From: Leifsonia sp. Leaf264
GTDB lineage: Bacteria; Actinomycetota; Actinomycetes; Actinomycetales; Microbacteriaceae
Reading direction: 5' to 3'
DNA: 64,000 nucleotides
Assembly (NCBI RefSeq): GCF_001422325.1
Contig: NZ_LMMR01000001.1
Coordinates: 559,256 to 623,255, forward strand
Of the stretch, positions 24,574 through 33,905 are shown piece by piece (positions within the stretch are counted from its first letter, which is position 1; every line of letters begins with the position of its first letter). The notes beneath the pieces were generated by a model. It saw nothing but the letters and a program-made list of their open reading frames with translations. It had not been told where the DNA came from and ran no database searches. The translations under genes were made by a program, and so were the position numbers.

Positions 24574-27474
24574 CTAGCCGTTGAGCAGGGCGATCATCGA
24601 GCCGACGATCTCCGCGAGCTTCGCGTCGGCCGCGCCGTAGGCCGCCCAATCGCCTGATGTCAGTGCCGTCTGCTTGTCCTTGAGCGCCTGCCTGGCGTCG
24701 TTGGACAACGACTTGAGCTGGGCGTCGACGGCGGGATCCCCTGTCGTCGGCGTCGTTCCGGGATCGGTATCGGGATCGGCCGGAGTGTCGCCGGGCTGCT
24801 CGGAACCCTGATCGCCGGCATTCGCACCGGAGTCACCGCCGAAGAGCACGTCGAGAGACTCGTCGAGGGTGTCCTGGAAGGCGATCTTGTCACCGAAGGC
24901 GACGAGCACCTTCTGCAGCAGCGGGTAACTCGTGCCACCGCTGGACTGCACGTAGACAGGCTGCACGTACAGCAGGCCGCCACCGACGGGCAGGGTCAGC
25001 AGGTTGCCGTTGAGAACCTTGGTCTGGCCCTGACGCAGCAGGTTGAGCTGTTGCGAGACGCTCGTGTCGGCGTCGAAGTTCGCCTGCACCTGGCCGGGAC
25101 CGGGAACAGTGTCGTCCTTCGGGAGGGTCAGCAGGCGGAGCTTTCCATAGCCCTTCGACTTGGTGCCCTTCTCGGCACCGGCATCCGAATCCACGGCGAG
25201 ATAACCGGTGAGGACGTTACGACTGACCGAGCCCTTCGACTCGGGGATGAACGTCGAGTACAAGGAGTAGGCGGGGGCGTCCTGGCCCGGCATCTGCATC
25301 GTCAGGTAGTACGGCGGCTGCAGCGTGTTGGAGGCCTCGGCCGCGGTCGGGTCGTCGGGCACCACCCACGCGTCGTTCCGCGAGTAGAACGAGGAGGCGT
25401 CGGTCACGTGGTAGCGGCCGAGGGTGGCGCGCTGCAACTTGAACAGGTCGGACGGGTACCGCACGTGGCTCATGAGAGCACCCGACATCGCCGAGAGCGG
25501 CTTGACCGTCGACGGGTAGATCTTCTGCCAGCTCTTCAGCAGCGGATCGGTGTCGTCCCACGCGTAGAGCGTGACCTTGCCGTCGTACGCATCGACCGTG
25601 GCCTTCACCGAGTTGCGGATGTAGTTGACGTTGTCGATCGCGAACGTGGGGGTCGGCGTCTCGGTGTCGGCGATGGCATCGCCCATGCTGAGCTTCGTCG
25701 AGTACGGGTAGTTCTCGCTCGTCGTGTAGCCGTCGACGACCCAGACGATGCGTCCGTTGACGACTGTCGGGTAGGTCTCCGAGTCGAGCGTCAGGTACGG
25801 GGCGACCTTCTGCACGCGCGCCTTGGGGTCGCGCTCGTAGAGGATCTGCGAACTCGTGGTGACCGAATCCGACAGGAAGATCTGCTCCGACTGGAACTTC
25901 AGCGCGTAGACGAGCTTCTTGAAGACGTTGTCGAGCTTGGGCCCGCCGTCGCCGTCGAAGGTCGTGTACTTCTGGTCTTCGCCCTGGTCGCCTGACGGGT
26001 AGTCGAGCTCGACCGGCTTGGCGTCCTTGGGGGCGCCGACGATGGAGTACGTCGGCGAGTTGGTGCCGAAGTAGATGCGCGGCTCGAAGTCGCCGAGCTC
26101 GCCCGACGTCGGGATGCCCGACTCGAGGAACACCGGCTGGCCGTCGGCGGAACGCTGGTTGCCGTAGGCGGCGACCAGACCGTAGCCGTGGGTGTACACG
26201 AGGGAGGAGTTGACCCAGGTCTGGGCGTCGTCGAGGCCGGCGAGGTTGAGGTCGCGGACAGCCACCACGGTGTCCTGGCTCTTGCCGTCGATCGTGTAGC
26301 GGTCGACGTTCAGCTCCTTCGGGAACTGGTAGTACTGCCGGAACTGCTCGAGCTGCGAGAAGGTGTCTCCCACGATCGAGGGGTCGAGGATGCGGATGCT
26401 CGCCGTGGTCTCGGCGTCGGAGCGCAGAGCCCCGGGCTCGGCATCCGTCGTGGCGTTGTATGGGATCTCCTCGACGGAGTCGACGCCGAAGGCCTGACGG
26501 GTGAGGTCGATGTTGCGCTGGATGTACGGCTCCTCGAGCGTCTTCTCACTCGGGTCGACTGTGAAGCGCTGCATGATCCACGGGTACAGGGAGCCGAGGA
26601 TGAGGCTCGAGACGATCAGCAGAGCCGTGCCGACCAGGGGCAGGCGCCAGCGGCCGATGAAGGCCGTGACGAAGAACAGGACGGCGACGACGAGGGCGAT
26701 GCCCGCCAGGATGGCGCGACCCGGGATCGTGGCGTGCACGTCGGTGTATGCCGCACCGGTAATGTTCGCGTTGGCGTCGGTGAGGGTGGTGTACTGGTCG
26801 AGCCAGATGCTCACGGCCTGCAGCAGCAGGTAGAGACCGGCCGTCACGGCGATCTGGATGCGGGCGGCCTTCGCGATGAGCACCTCGCGGCCGCTCACCC
26901 TGATGGCTCCGTAGAGGTAGCTCGTCGCCACTCCGAGGAGCAGGGCGATGAGCACCACGGCCGAGGCGAAGCCCAGCAGCGCGTGGAAGTACGGCAGGTC
27001 GAAGAGGTAGAACGAGATATCGAGGTGGAACTGCGGGTCGGTGGTGCCCGACGGGGTGCGGTTCAGCCAGAGAGCCGTGAGCTCCCAGCGTGAGGAGGCC
27101 GAGACGCCGGCGAACAGGCCGAGCAGCACCGGGATGCCCCACATGGCGAGGCGGCGCAGGGGCTCGATGACCTGCTGGTAGCGGTCGAGCTGCGAGTTGA
27201 GCTTGGCGTAGACCGGACGCGAACGATACGCGACCTGGATCGCGACCCACACGGGAACGGCCATGGCGAGGAAGCCGATGACGAACATCGATGCTCCGGC
27301 GATCCACTGCGTGGTGAGCACGGAGAGGAACCCGAGATCGTCGAACCACAGCACGTCGGCGTAGACGCCCGCGAAGACGAAGAACGCCACCACGAGGGCG
27401 GCGACGATCACGATCGTGATGACGAGTGGTGCCCGTCTACGGCGATCGGAGGGGTCGGAGGTGGCTGATGTCAC
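24574..27474 (-). CDS. UPF0182 family large membrane protein
   Basis: The 966-residue protein has seven membrane spans in the first 330 residues (the first at about 17-40 followed by a VLWFDDLGFLSV motif) and then a large extracytoplasmic region. The C-terminus is acidic with a Pro/Asp/Thr linker and a helical end (about 905-966). The length and the LWFDDLG and FWEG-like segments identify UPF0182, found in nearly all actinobacteria (M. tuberculosis Rv3193c). The function is unknown. GTG 27474 has GAGG eight bases upstream. It sits next to the PDZ/Lon-like protease as in mycobacteria, which suggests that the two may act in the same envelope process. Confidence 0.93.
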   Translation of the reverse strand: MTSATSDPSDRRRRAPLVITIVIVAALVVAFFVFAGVYADVLWFDDLGFLSVLTTQWIAGASMFVIGFLAMAVPVWVAIQVAYRSRPVYAKLNSQLDRYQQVIEPLRRLAMWGIPVLLGLFAGVSASSRWELTALWLNRTPSGTTDPQFHLDISFYLFDLPYFHALLGFASAVVLIALLLGVATSYLYGAIRVSGREVLIAKAARIQIAVTAGLYLLLQAVSIWLDQYTTLTDANANITGAAYTDVHATIPGRAILAGIALVVAVLFFVTAFIGRWRLPLVGTALLIVSSLILGSLYPWIMQRFTVDPSEKTLEEPYIQRNIDLTRQAFGVDSVEEIPYNATTDAEPGALRSDAETTASIRILDPSIVGDTFSQLEQFRQYYQFPKELNVDRYTIDGKSQDTVVAVRDLNLAGLDDAQTWVNSSLVYTHGYGLVAAYGNQRSADGQPVFLESGIPTSGELGDFEPRIYFGTNSPTYSIVGAPKDAKPVELDYPSGDQGEDQKYTTFDGDGGPKLDNVFKKLVYALKFQSEQIFLSDSVTTSSQILYERDPKARVQKVAPYLTLDSETYPTVVNGRIVWVVDGYTTSENYPYSTKLSMGDAIADTETPTPTFAIDNVNYIRNSVKATVDAYDGKVTLYAWDDTDPLLKSWQKIYPSTVKPLSAMSGALMSHVRYPSDLFKLQRATLGRYHVTDASSFYSRNDAWVVPDDPTAAEASNTLQPPYYLTMQMPGQDAPAYSLYSTFIPESKGSVSRNVLTGYLAVDSDAGAEKGTKSKGYGKLRLLTLPKDDTVPGPGQVQANFDADTSVSQQLNLLRQGQTKVLNGNLLTLPVGGGLLYVQPVYVQSSGGTSYPLLQKVLVAFGDKIAFQDTLDESLDVLFGGDSGANAGDQGSEQPGDTPADPDTDPGTTPTTGDPAVDAQLKSLSNDARQALKDKQTALTSGDWAAYGAADAKLAEIVGSMIALLNG

Positions 27475-27584
27475 GAAAGATGCCTCATTGCTCGTCTGTT
27501 GAACTGCTTCAAGGACTCATCCTAGGCACTGCCGGATAACGTTTCACTGAGCGTGCTGCCGTGCACGGGATGCCCAGCCGATAC

Positions 27585-28691
27585 TCAGGATGCCGCGGCG
27601 CAGGACGGCAATCCGCTGGTGTCGTCGCCATTCGCGATCGCATCGAGCACCTTCATCGAGTCGTCGAGAGTGGTCACGCTGAACACCGTGAGCCCGTCGG
27701 GCACGTGCCCCACGACCTCGTTGCAGTTCGATGCCGGTGCGAGGAACCAGTCGGCTCCGGCATCCTTCGCACCGTAGAGCTTCTGGCGGATGCCGCCGAT
27801 GGCTCCGATGTTCCCGGCGGAATCGATCGTGCCCGTCCCCGCGACATCCTCGCCGCCGTTCAGCAGGCCGGGGGTGAGCTTGTCGATGATGCCGAGCGCG
27901 AACATCTGGCCGGCGCTGGGACCGCCGACGTTGTCGAGCTGGATGTCGACCTGGAATGGGAACTCGTAGTTCATGCGCACTCCGACGCCGAGGAGCGGGG
28001 TGCCCCCGGAGTCGATCGGGGTGATCTGAGCGGTGGCGGCTGTGCCGTCGCGCTCGTAGTCGACGGTCGCCGGCTTGTCGGTGCCGTTCTCGGCGACGGC
28101 GTCGCGCAGTGCCTGGGTGTCGTGCACTGCGGTGCCGTTGAGGGCGGTGATGACGTCTCCCTCCTCGAGCACGCCGTCGGCCGGCGACCCCTCGGTGAGG
28201 CCGGCGACAGTGACCTCACGGGGGAAGTCGTAGCCCAGTTCCACGAGGGCCGCAGCGATGGCGTCCTGCTGCGAGTCGACCATCATGGCCTGGCTCTGCT
28301 TCTGGATCTGCTCGTCCGAGACGTCCTCGGGGAAGACCGAGTCGATCGGCAGCACTGCCCGCGTCGGGTCGAACCACGAGGTGGCCACCTCGAACCAGCC
28401 GGGCTGCTGCTCGCGATTGCCCTTCTGCGACACCGTCAGCAGGTTGAGGGACCCCTTCGTGTCGTAGATCTTCTCGTCGGGGATGCTGATCAGCGGAACC
28501 TGCTTGCCGTCGTGCTCCGCCGTGCCGAGGGTGTTGTACACCGGCCCGGGGAGGTCGATCACGTACGGAGCCGGCATGAGCCCGAGCACGATGACCGCGA
28601 CGAGGGCGATGCCGAGGAGGATCCAGCCTGGGCGCGCACGACGCGGCGGCCTGGCGCCGTCATCGGCGGCGGCATCCGTGAACAGTGACAA
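27585..28691 (-). CDS. Membrane-anchored PDZ/Lon-like (S16) protease, YlbL family
   Basis: The 368-residue protein has one N-terminal membrane span (about 22-44). An extracellular part follows with a PDZ domain (about 160-240, with GSPADGVLEEGDVITALNG) and a Lon-like proteolytic domain with the Ser of NVGGPSAGQM and the Lys of RQKLYGAKDAGA. The family is widespread in Firmicutes and actinobacteria (M. tuberculosis Rv3194c). It degrades envelope proteins. TTG 28691 is chosen because GAAGGGAA lies six bases upstream, whereas the longer frame to 28787 has no ribosome site and would add a polar stretch. It ends 110 bases before the UPF0182 gene. It is divergent from DUF2342. Confidence 0.88.
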   Translation of the reverse strand: MSLFTDAAADDGARPPRRARPGWILLGIALVAVIVLGLMPAPYVIDLPGPVYNTLGTAEHDGKQVPLISIPDEKIYDTKGSLNLLTVSQKGNREQQPGWFEVATSWFDPTRAVLPIDSVFPEDVSDEQIQKQSQAMMVDSQQDAIAAALVELGYDFPREVTVAGLTEGSPADGVLEEGDVITALNGTAVHDTQALRDAVAENGTDKPATVDYERDGTAATAQITPIDSGGTPLLGVGVRMNYEFPFQVDIQLDNVGGPSAGQMFALGIIDKLTPGLLNGGEDVAGTGTIDSAGNIGAIGGIRQKLYGAKDAGADWFLAPASNCNEVVGHVPDGLTVFSVTTLDDSMKVLDAIANGDDTSGLPSCAAAS

Positions 28692-28832
28692 CGGGTTCCC
28701 TTCATCTGTACGACCCCGCGCTCTCGCTGTTCGCGACGGGCGGACGCCAAGGCCCGCCTGCGGACGCATTTCCCGACAAGTTACCAAGGTTCCGGGGCTA
28801 GCGTAGGGATACGCGACTGAGAGGTGCCTGAA

Positions 28833-30197
28833 GTGGCCGAGAACCCCGACCGGAACGACGAGCCCGGTTCCGAAGACGAACTGCGCGACATGCTGCAGCA
28901 GTTCCTGGCGGGTGGATCCGGCTTCGATCCGAGCCAGCTCGCCGGTGCGGCAGGCCTGCCGAACGACCCGGCATCCATCGCCGCCCTGATGAGCCAGCTG
29001 CAGGGAGCGCTTCGCTCCACGGGCCAGGGCATCGACTGGAGCATCGCTCTCAAGGCGGGCGAGGACAGGGCTGCCGCGACGCAGCTCTTCCCCACCGACG
29101 ACCAGCGCAGCCAGCTCGACGCGGCCTTCAACATCGCCTCGCTCTGGCTCGACGAGGTCATCAGCGTGAGCGAGCTCTCGGACACGCCCCAGATCATCAC
29201 CCGCAAGCAGTGGGTCACGAAGACCATGCCCGTCTGGACCCAGCTCGCCGAGCCGGTCGCATCGAGCATCGCGGATGCGCTGACCCGGGCGCTCACGGAG
29301 CAGGCGCCCGAAGAGATGCGCGGCATGGTGGCCAACGCGGGCTCACTCATGCGCTCCATCGGCGGCACGATGTTCGCCATGCAGTTGGGCCAGGTCGTCG
29401 GACAGCTCGCCAGCGAGGTCGTCTCCGGCGGCGATGTCGGCATCCCATTGCTCGGTGACGGCGAGGCCGCACTGCTCCCGCAGAACGTCGCCTCCTTCGG
29501 CGAGGGACTCGACGTCGAAGACGACCAGGTGCAGATCTACCTCGCTGTGCGCGAGCTCGCTCACGCCAGGCTGTTCCGGCACGCACGCTGGCTCCGGTTG
29601 CACATGATCACCTCGATCACCGAGTTCTCCCGCGGGCTGCGCATCGACAACGATCAGCTGCAGGAACTGGCCGAGCAGTTCGATCCGTCGAACGCCGAGC
29701 AGCTCCGCGACGCGCTCACCAACGGTTCGCTCATCCCCCCGAAGACCGAGGCGCAGTTGAGCGCTCTCGCCCGGCTCGAGACCATGCTCGCCCTCGTCGA
29801 GGGTTGGGTCGATGTCGTGACCGCTGCCGCCACGGCGCGTCTACCGAAGTCCGTCGCCATCGCCGAGATGGTTCGCCGTCGCCGCGCAGCCGGCGGACCG
29901 GCCGAGTCGGCCTTCGCCACGCTCGTGGGCCTCGAACTGCGGCCGCGTCGTCTGCGCGAGGCCGCGGCCATGTGGCAGGCGGTGACGGATGCCGTCGGCG
30001 GCGAAGCACGCGATGCGCTGTGGGCGCACCCCGACATCCTGCCGACCTCCGACGACCTCGACGACCCGATGGGACTCGTCGGCCGCCTCACCCAGACGGC
30101 CGAGGGCGGCGAACCCGTCCTCGACGACATCGACCAGGCCCTCGAGGACCTGCTGCGCGACGACGGGCCCGAGCGGCCCAACGAGCCGCAGGTCTAG
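28833..30197 (+). CDS. DUF2342 family putative zinc-dependent metalloprotease/hydrolase
   Basis: The 454-residue protein matches the DUF2342 family (M. tuberculosis Rv3195), often named zinc-dependent metalloprotease or F420-associated. The acidic N-terminus is followed by LRDMLQQFLAG, then the helical core with MFAMQLGQVVGQLASEV (about 185-205) and VRELAHARLFRHARWLR near 240-255, where the family motif sits. An exact HEXXH is not present, only E-L-A-H, so catalytic activity should not be assumed. A late REAAAMWQAV segment and an acidic end complete the family pattern. GTG 28833 has GAGAGG eight bases upstream. The GTG at 28824 has no such site. Confidence 0.87.
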   Translation: MAENPDRNDEPGSEDELRDMLQQFLAGGSGFDPSQLAGAAGLPNDPASIAALMSQLQGALRSTGQGIDWSIALKAGEDRAAATQLFPTDDQRSQLDAAFNIASLWLDEVISVSELSDTPQIITRKQWVTKTMPVWTQLAEPVASSIADALTRALTEQAPEEMRGMVANAGSLMRSIGGTMFAMQLGQVVGQLASEVVSGGDVGIPLLGDGEAALLPQNVASFGEGLDVEDDQVQIYLAVRELAHARLFRHARWLRLHMITSITEFSRGLRIDNDQLQELAEQFDPSNAEQLRDALTNGSLIPPKTEAQLSALARLETMLALVEGWVDVVTAAATARLPKSVAIAEMVRRRRAAGGPAESAFATLVGLELRPRRLREAAAMWQAVTDAVGGEARDALWAHPDILPTSDDLDDPMGLVGRLTQTAEGGEPVLDDIDQALEDLLRDDGPERPNEPQV

Positions 30198-30292
30198 CTC
30201 GCGGGCCAGCCCGAGGCGAGCGGGTCGCAGCGGACCACTCCCCCTGTGGACGGTTCTGGGCGCGCCGGGCGCGACCGGAGCACACTGCTGGG

Positions 30293-31162
30293 ATGTCGCT
30301 GCGACTCGACCCCCGCATCCCACTCGTCTGGCGCACTCCCGACACCCTCCAGGTCGGCGTCGACACGCCCGTCGCCACGATCAGCGGGGTCACGACGACC
30401 CATGAGCGCCTGATCGCTGCACTGCAGGCCGGTCTGCCGCGCGCGACCCTGGACGTGGTCGCGCGGCTGGTCGGCAGCGATCCGGCCGAGGTCGACGCTC
30501 TGCTCCGACAACTCGCTCCGGTCATCCTCGACAGCGACGACGTGACGACGCCGCGCATCGGCACTGTCGTCGTCGACGGATGCGGCCCCACAGCCGACGC
30601 CATCGCCGACACCCTCGGCGGCCTCGGCCACGGCATCCGTCGCTCCGATGGCCTGCCCGACCCAGTAGAGCGGCAGAGCCGGCCCGACGTCGTCGTGCTC
30701 GTCGCCCACCACGTCGTGAGGCCGGCACGCTACGGCTACTGGCTCCGCCGCGACGTGCCGCACCTCGCCGTCGTGTTCGGCGACACCACTCTCACCGTCG
30801 GCCCGTTCGTTCTGCCGGGTGCCGAGGCGCCCTGCCTGTGCTGCCTCGACCTGGCCCGCCAGGACGCCGATCCCGCGTGGCAGGTCATCGCGACGCAGTT
30901 GGCCTATCGCCCGCCGTCGAGCGAGGAACCCGTCGCGCGCCTGCTGGGTGCGGCTGTTGCCGGCAGCGCGATCGACCGCTGGCTTCGCACCGGCGAATCA
31001 GGGCTCACCGGGGCGGCCATCGTCATCGACGCGAGGACTGGCGCGAACTCGCTCCGGACGCTCCAGCCGCACGCGGAGTGCGGCTGCCGAGCTCTGTCAG
31101 GAATCTCGACTGTTCCCGCAGTGCGCGCTGATGGGGTCCGAGCTGAGCCCAGGTCAGCGTGA
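30293..31162 (+). CDS. ThiF/cyclodehydratase-like protein (TOMM leader-binding type), orphan
   Basis: The 289-residue protein has an N-terminal helical region (about 1-75) and an E1-like core with VVVDGCGPTADAIADTL near 84-98, GDTTLTVGPFVLPG and a four-Cys zinc site formed by PCLCCLDLAR (about 177-186) and the late HAECGCRAL (about 258-266). This is the layout of the ThiF-like/cyclodehydratase C-domain annotated in actinobacteria as TOMM precursor leader peptide-binding protein (M. tuberculosis Rv3196 position). No YcaO gene or precursor peptide is near, so peptide modification is unproven. ATG 30293 has only a short GGG before it. The 3' end overlaps the uvrD2 gene by 140 bases in antisense. 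Confidence 0.72.
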   Translation: MSLRLDPRIPLVWRTPDTLQVGVDTPVATISGVTTTHERLIAALQAGLPRATLDVVARLVGSDPAEVDALLRQLAPVILDSDDVTTPRIGTVVVDGCGPTADAIADTLGGLGHGIRRSDGLPDPVERQSRPDVVVLVAHHVVRPARYGYWLRRDVPHLAVVFGDTTLTVGPFVLPGAEAPCLCCLDLARQDADPAWQVIATQLAYRPPSSEEPVARLLGAAVAGSAIDRWLRTGESGLTGAAIVIDARTGANSLRTLQPHAECGCRALSGISTVPAVRADGVRAEPRSA

Positions 31163-32765
31163 GCGAGCGTCGGGCCCTGGTGATTCCCACGTAGAGCAGG
31201 CGGCGTTCCTCGTCGATCTGCTCGAAGGTCTTCGCGTAGCTGATCGGCACGAGCCCCTCGCTGAGTCCGATGACGAAGACGTGGTCCCACTCGAGCCCCT
31301 TGGCCGAGTGCAGCGTTGCGAAGGTCACGGCAGACACCGTCGGCTCGTGCTGGGAGCGCTGGCGCTCGAGCAGCTCGTCCGTGAAGGCACGGAATGTCGT
31401 CTCCGGCGGCGCCACGTCGACGAGCCCCATGATGGCGTCGAGTGATTCCCAGCGATCCCGCACGGCGCCGCGTGCCTCCGGCGGACTCTGGCTCCAGCCG
31501 ATGGAACGCAGCACGTCACTGACCGACTTGAACAGTGGTTCTCCGACGATCGAGACGGATGCCGCCCGCAGGGCCAGCACGGCCTGCTTGACCTCCGGCA
31601 GGTCGAAGAAGCGCTTCGACCCGCGGATCAGGTAGCTGAGGCCCGCCTCGACGAAGGCCTGCTCCAACGCGGCCGACTGCACGTTGACGCGGAACAGCAC
31701 GGCGATGTCCTCGGCCTTCGCCCCGGCGTCGAGGAGTTCGATGATGCGCTGGGCCACGCCGCGCGCCTCCCCCATGTCGGTCTGGAAGCTGCGCTCCGCC
31801 ACCTCGGGACCGGTCACGGCTCCGTCACCGACCGTCGGCAGCAGGGTGAGAGCGCCGGGACGACCGCGCATCAGCCTGTTGGCCGTGTCGATGACGGGCG
31901 GAGCCGAGCGGTAGTTCTGCTCCAACCTCACGACCGTGGAGTCCGGGAATCGCGTGGGGAAGTCGAGCAGGTAGTCCGACCGGGCGCCCGCGAAGGAGTA
32001 GATGGTCTGGCTGGCGTCGCCCACCACGCACAGGTCGCGACGGTCGCCGAGCCAGAGCTGCAACAGCTGGTACTGGAGGGGCGAGACGTCCTGGAACTCG
32101 TCGACGACGAAGAAGCGGTATTGCTCGCGCACCTGCATCGCGACGGACGGTTCCTGCTCGATCATTCCGGCGACGGCCAACAGCACGTCCTCGAAGTCCA
32201 ACTGCCGGCGGGTGTCCTTGAGGTCCTCGTAGGCCTGCTGCAACGCGATCGTGCGCTCGAGGTCGAGCTGGCCGGGGAGCGATCGCGTGTGGGCGGCTGC
32301 GGCGTACTGCTCCATCGACAGCCCGCTGACCTTGCGCCACTCGATCTCGCCCGCGGCATCCCGCAGCGTCGCCGTGTCGACCTTGAGGTGGATGGTCTCG
32401 GCGGCGTGGGCGAGCACGCGCGCCTTGGCATCGATGATGGCCGGGGCCGTGCCGCCGACGACCTGCGGCCAGAAGAACCCCAGTTGCGAGAGGGCTGCGG
32501 CGTGGAAGGTGCGCGCGGCGACACCGCCGGCTCCCAGCATCCGGAGTCGTCCGCGCAGTTCAGCCGCCGAGCGCGCCGTGAATGTGAGCGCCATGACGCG
32601 GTTGGGAGCGTACGCGCCCGTCGCGACTCCATAGGCGATGCGGTGGGTGATGGCGCGGGTCTTGCCGGTTCCGGCGCCGGCGAGGATGCTCACCGGACCG
32701 ACCAGCGCCTCGGCGGCGACCCGCTGCTGCACGTCGAGGCCGGCGAGCAGGTCGTCAGGGCTCAC
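31023..32765 (-). CDS. uvrD2: UvrD/PcrA-like ATP-dependent DNA helicase (UvrD2 type)
   Basis: The 580-residue superfamily 1 helicase has motif I AGAGTGKT at about 29-36, motif II VVDEFQDVSP, motif III GDASQTIYSFAGA, motif IV VRLEQNYRS, motif V TLHSAKGLEWDHVFVIGL and motif VI LLYVGITRAR. It ends soon after motif VI with a short Ser/Ala-rich tail, so the HRDC domain of mycobacterial UvrD2 (about 700 residues) is missing. GTG 32765 overlaps the nudC stop (GTGA), matching the M. tuberculosis Rv3199c-Rv3198c pair. It acts in DNA repair by unwinding 3'-tailed duplexes. The last 140 bases are antisense to the end of the ThiF-like gene. Confidence 0.92.
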   Translation of the reverse strand: MSPDDLLAGLDVQQRVAAEALVGPVSILAGAGTGKTRAITHRIAYGVATGAYAPNRVMALTFTARSAAELRGRLRMLGAGGVAARTFHAAALSQLGFFWPQVVGGTAPAIIDAKARVLAHAAETIHLKVDTATLRDAAGEIEWRKVSGLSMEQYAAAAHTRSLPGQLDLERTIALQQAYEDLKDTRRQLDFEDVLLAVAGMIEQEPSVAMQVREQYRFFVVDEFQDVSPLQYQLLQLWLGDRRDLCVVGDASQTIYSFAGARSDYLLDFPTRFPDSTVVRLEQNYRSAPPVIDTANRLMRGRPGALTLLPTVGDGAVTGPEVAERSFQTDMGEARGVAQRIIELLDAGAKAEDIAVLFRVNVQSAALEQAFVEAGLSYLIRGSKRFFDLPEVKQAVLALRAASVSIVGEPLFKSVSDVLRSIGWSQSPPEARGAVRDRWESLDAIMGLVDVAPPETTFRAFTDELLERQRSQHEPTVSAVTFATLHSAKGLEWDHVFVIGLSEGLVPISYAKTFEQIDEERRLLYVGITRARRSLTLTWAQLGPHQRALREQSRFLTELGSRTPRAAGASGASSRQSSRR

Positions 32766-33754
32766 CAGCGGCCGCCATGATCGGGGATCGCCCCGCCGTA
32801 CCAGTCCTCGAGCAGGGCCCTGGCGATGGAGGCGGCGCCGGGCAGGAGCACGCCAGCACCCGGTGACGCGAGCTGCTCGCGGCTGAGCCAGCGCAGGTCG
32901 ACGATCTCGACGCCGTCGGGGACGACGCTCTCCGGAGCCTGGTCCGCGGACAGGCGGGCGTGGAAGCCGAGCATGATCGAGGCCGGGAACGGCCACGGCT
33001 GCGAGCCGCGGTAAAGCGGATCGACGACGTCGACCCCGGCCTCCTCCTTCATCTCGCGGATGACGGCGTGCTCAAGCGACTCCCCGGGCTCGACGAAGCC
33101 GGCGAGCAGCGAATAGCGGCCGGGCGTCCAGTTGGCGTTGGAGCCGAGGAGCACGCGATCGTCGGCATCGGTGATGAGCACGATGACCGCGGGGTCGGTG
33201 CGCGGGAAGATGTCGATGTCGTCCTTGGGGCAGTGTCGCACCCAACCTGCCTGCTGCGGTTCGGTCGCGGTGCCGCATCGCGGGCAGTAGCCGTGCGTGC
33301 CATGCCAGTTGGCTATGGCGACGATCTCGGCGAACAGCCCGGCATCGGAGTCGGACAGCAGCGGGGCGGCCGCGCGCAACGCCATCCACGCTGCGGCATC
33401 CGGTTCGATCGCGGCGGCGAGGGTGTCACCGACGATGGCCGCGACGAGTGGAGTTCCGCGCGGAACACGGACGGTGCCGACGGCGTGGTCGACGCCGTGG
33501 TCGACGCCGTGGTCGACCGTGGTGCGTCCCAGGTAGAGGTACTGCTCCGCACCGACGGCAGCGTCGGGAGCCAGGAGAGCGAGCGCCGGGACTGCATCCG
33601 CCCCGGTCATCAGGGCACGGCCCTTGTGCACGGCGATCACACGGGTGCCGGGATCGCCGAGGAGCTGGTCGAGCAGGCCGTCTCTGGAGCGCGCGTCGGC
33701 ATCGCGATCCAGCAGGTGCCTGGCGAGCGGAACGCTCAGGGGGCCTTGACTCAC
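32762..33754 (-). CDS. nudC: NADH/NAD+ pyrophosphatase (NudC family Nudix hydrolase)
   Basis: The 330-residue protein has an N-terminal domain, a zinc-ribbon-like segment (YCPRC ... RHC near 205-225) and a Nudix domain with the box G-x5-E-x7-REMKEEAG (about 265-287). FPRTDPAVIVL before it and the late VEIVDLRWLSREQL are typical of NudC, which splits NAD(H) and decaps NAD-capped RNA. Only three of the usual four zinc Cys are seen. Residues 81-92 are three imperfect copies of VDHG. GTG 33754 has GAGGAG seven bases upstream and is preferred over the ATG at 33811. It is the first gene of a pair with uvrD2. Confidence 0.9.
   Translation of the reverse strand: MSQGPLSVPLARHLLDRDADARSRDGLLDQLLGDPGTRVIAVHKGRALMTGADAVPALALLAPDAAVGAEQYLYLGRTTVDHGVDHGVDHAVGTVRVPRGTPLVAAIVGDTLAAAIEPDAAAWMALRAAAPLLSDSDAGLFAEIVAIANWHGTHGYCPRCGTATEPQQAGWVRHCPKDDIDIFPRTDPAVIVLITDADDRVLLGSNANWTPGRYSLLAGFVEPGESLEHAVIREMKEEAGVDVVDPLYRGSQPWPFPASIMLGFHARLSADQAPESVVPDGVEIVDLRWLSREQLASPGAGVLLPGAASIARALLEDWYGGAIPDHGGRW
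33485..33517. repeat. 12-base tandem repeat inside nudC (2.75 copies)
   Basis: The unit GTGGTCGACGCC occurs twice in full (33485-33496, 33497-33508) and once in part (33509-33517). It is in frame and encodes the V-D-H-G repeats of the NudC N-domain, so copy-number change would not break the frame. Confidence 0.8.
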
Positions 33755-33893
33755 CGGGCTTCTCCTCAACTCACTGGCGCACTGTCGACGCCGGGCGCGT
33801 GCGTTCGCCATCACGTCTGCGCCCGCCGACCGAGTCGTGAACGAGGCTCTCGGCGAAGGCGTGGCGGTCGGCCGGAGCCGAAGCACGAGGACG

Positions 33894-33899
33894 TACCCT
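33894..33899 (+). promoter_or_regulatory. Putative -10 element (TACCCT) of the kinase-like gene
   Basis: TACCCT is followed by 6 bases and then ATG 33906, which suggests a leaderless or near-leaderless transcript, although an AAGG also lies just before the ATG. Confidence 0.35.
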
Positions 33900-33905
33900 G
33901 AAGGC

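Noticed and set aside
28833-32765. Possible azole-peptide (TOMM/RiPP) biosynthetic cluster around the cyclodehydratase-like gene
   Set aside because: No YcaO protein, dehydrogenase, precursor peptide or transporter is present, and the neighbours are conserved repair and housekeeping genes.
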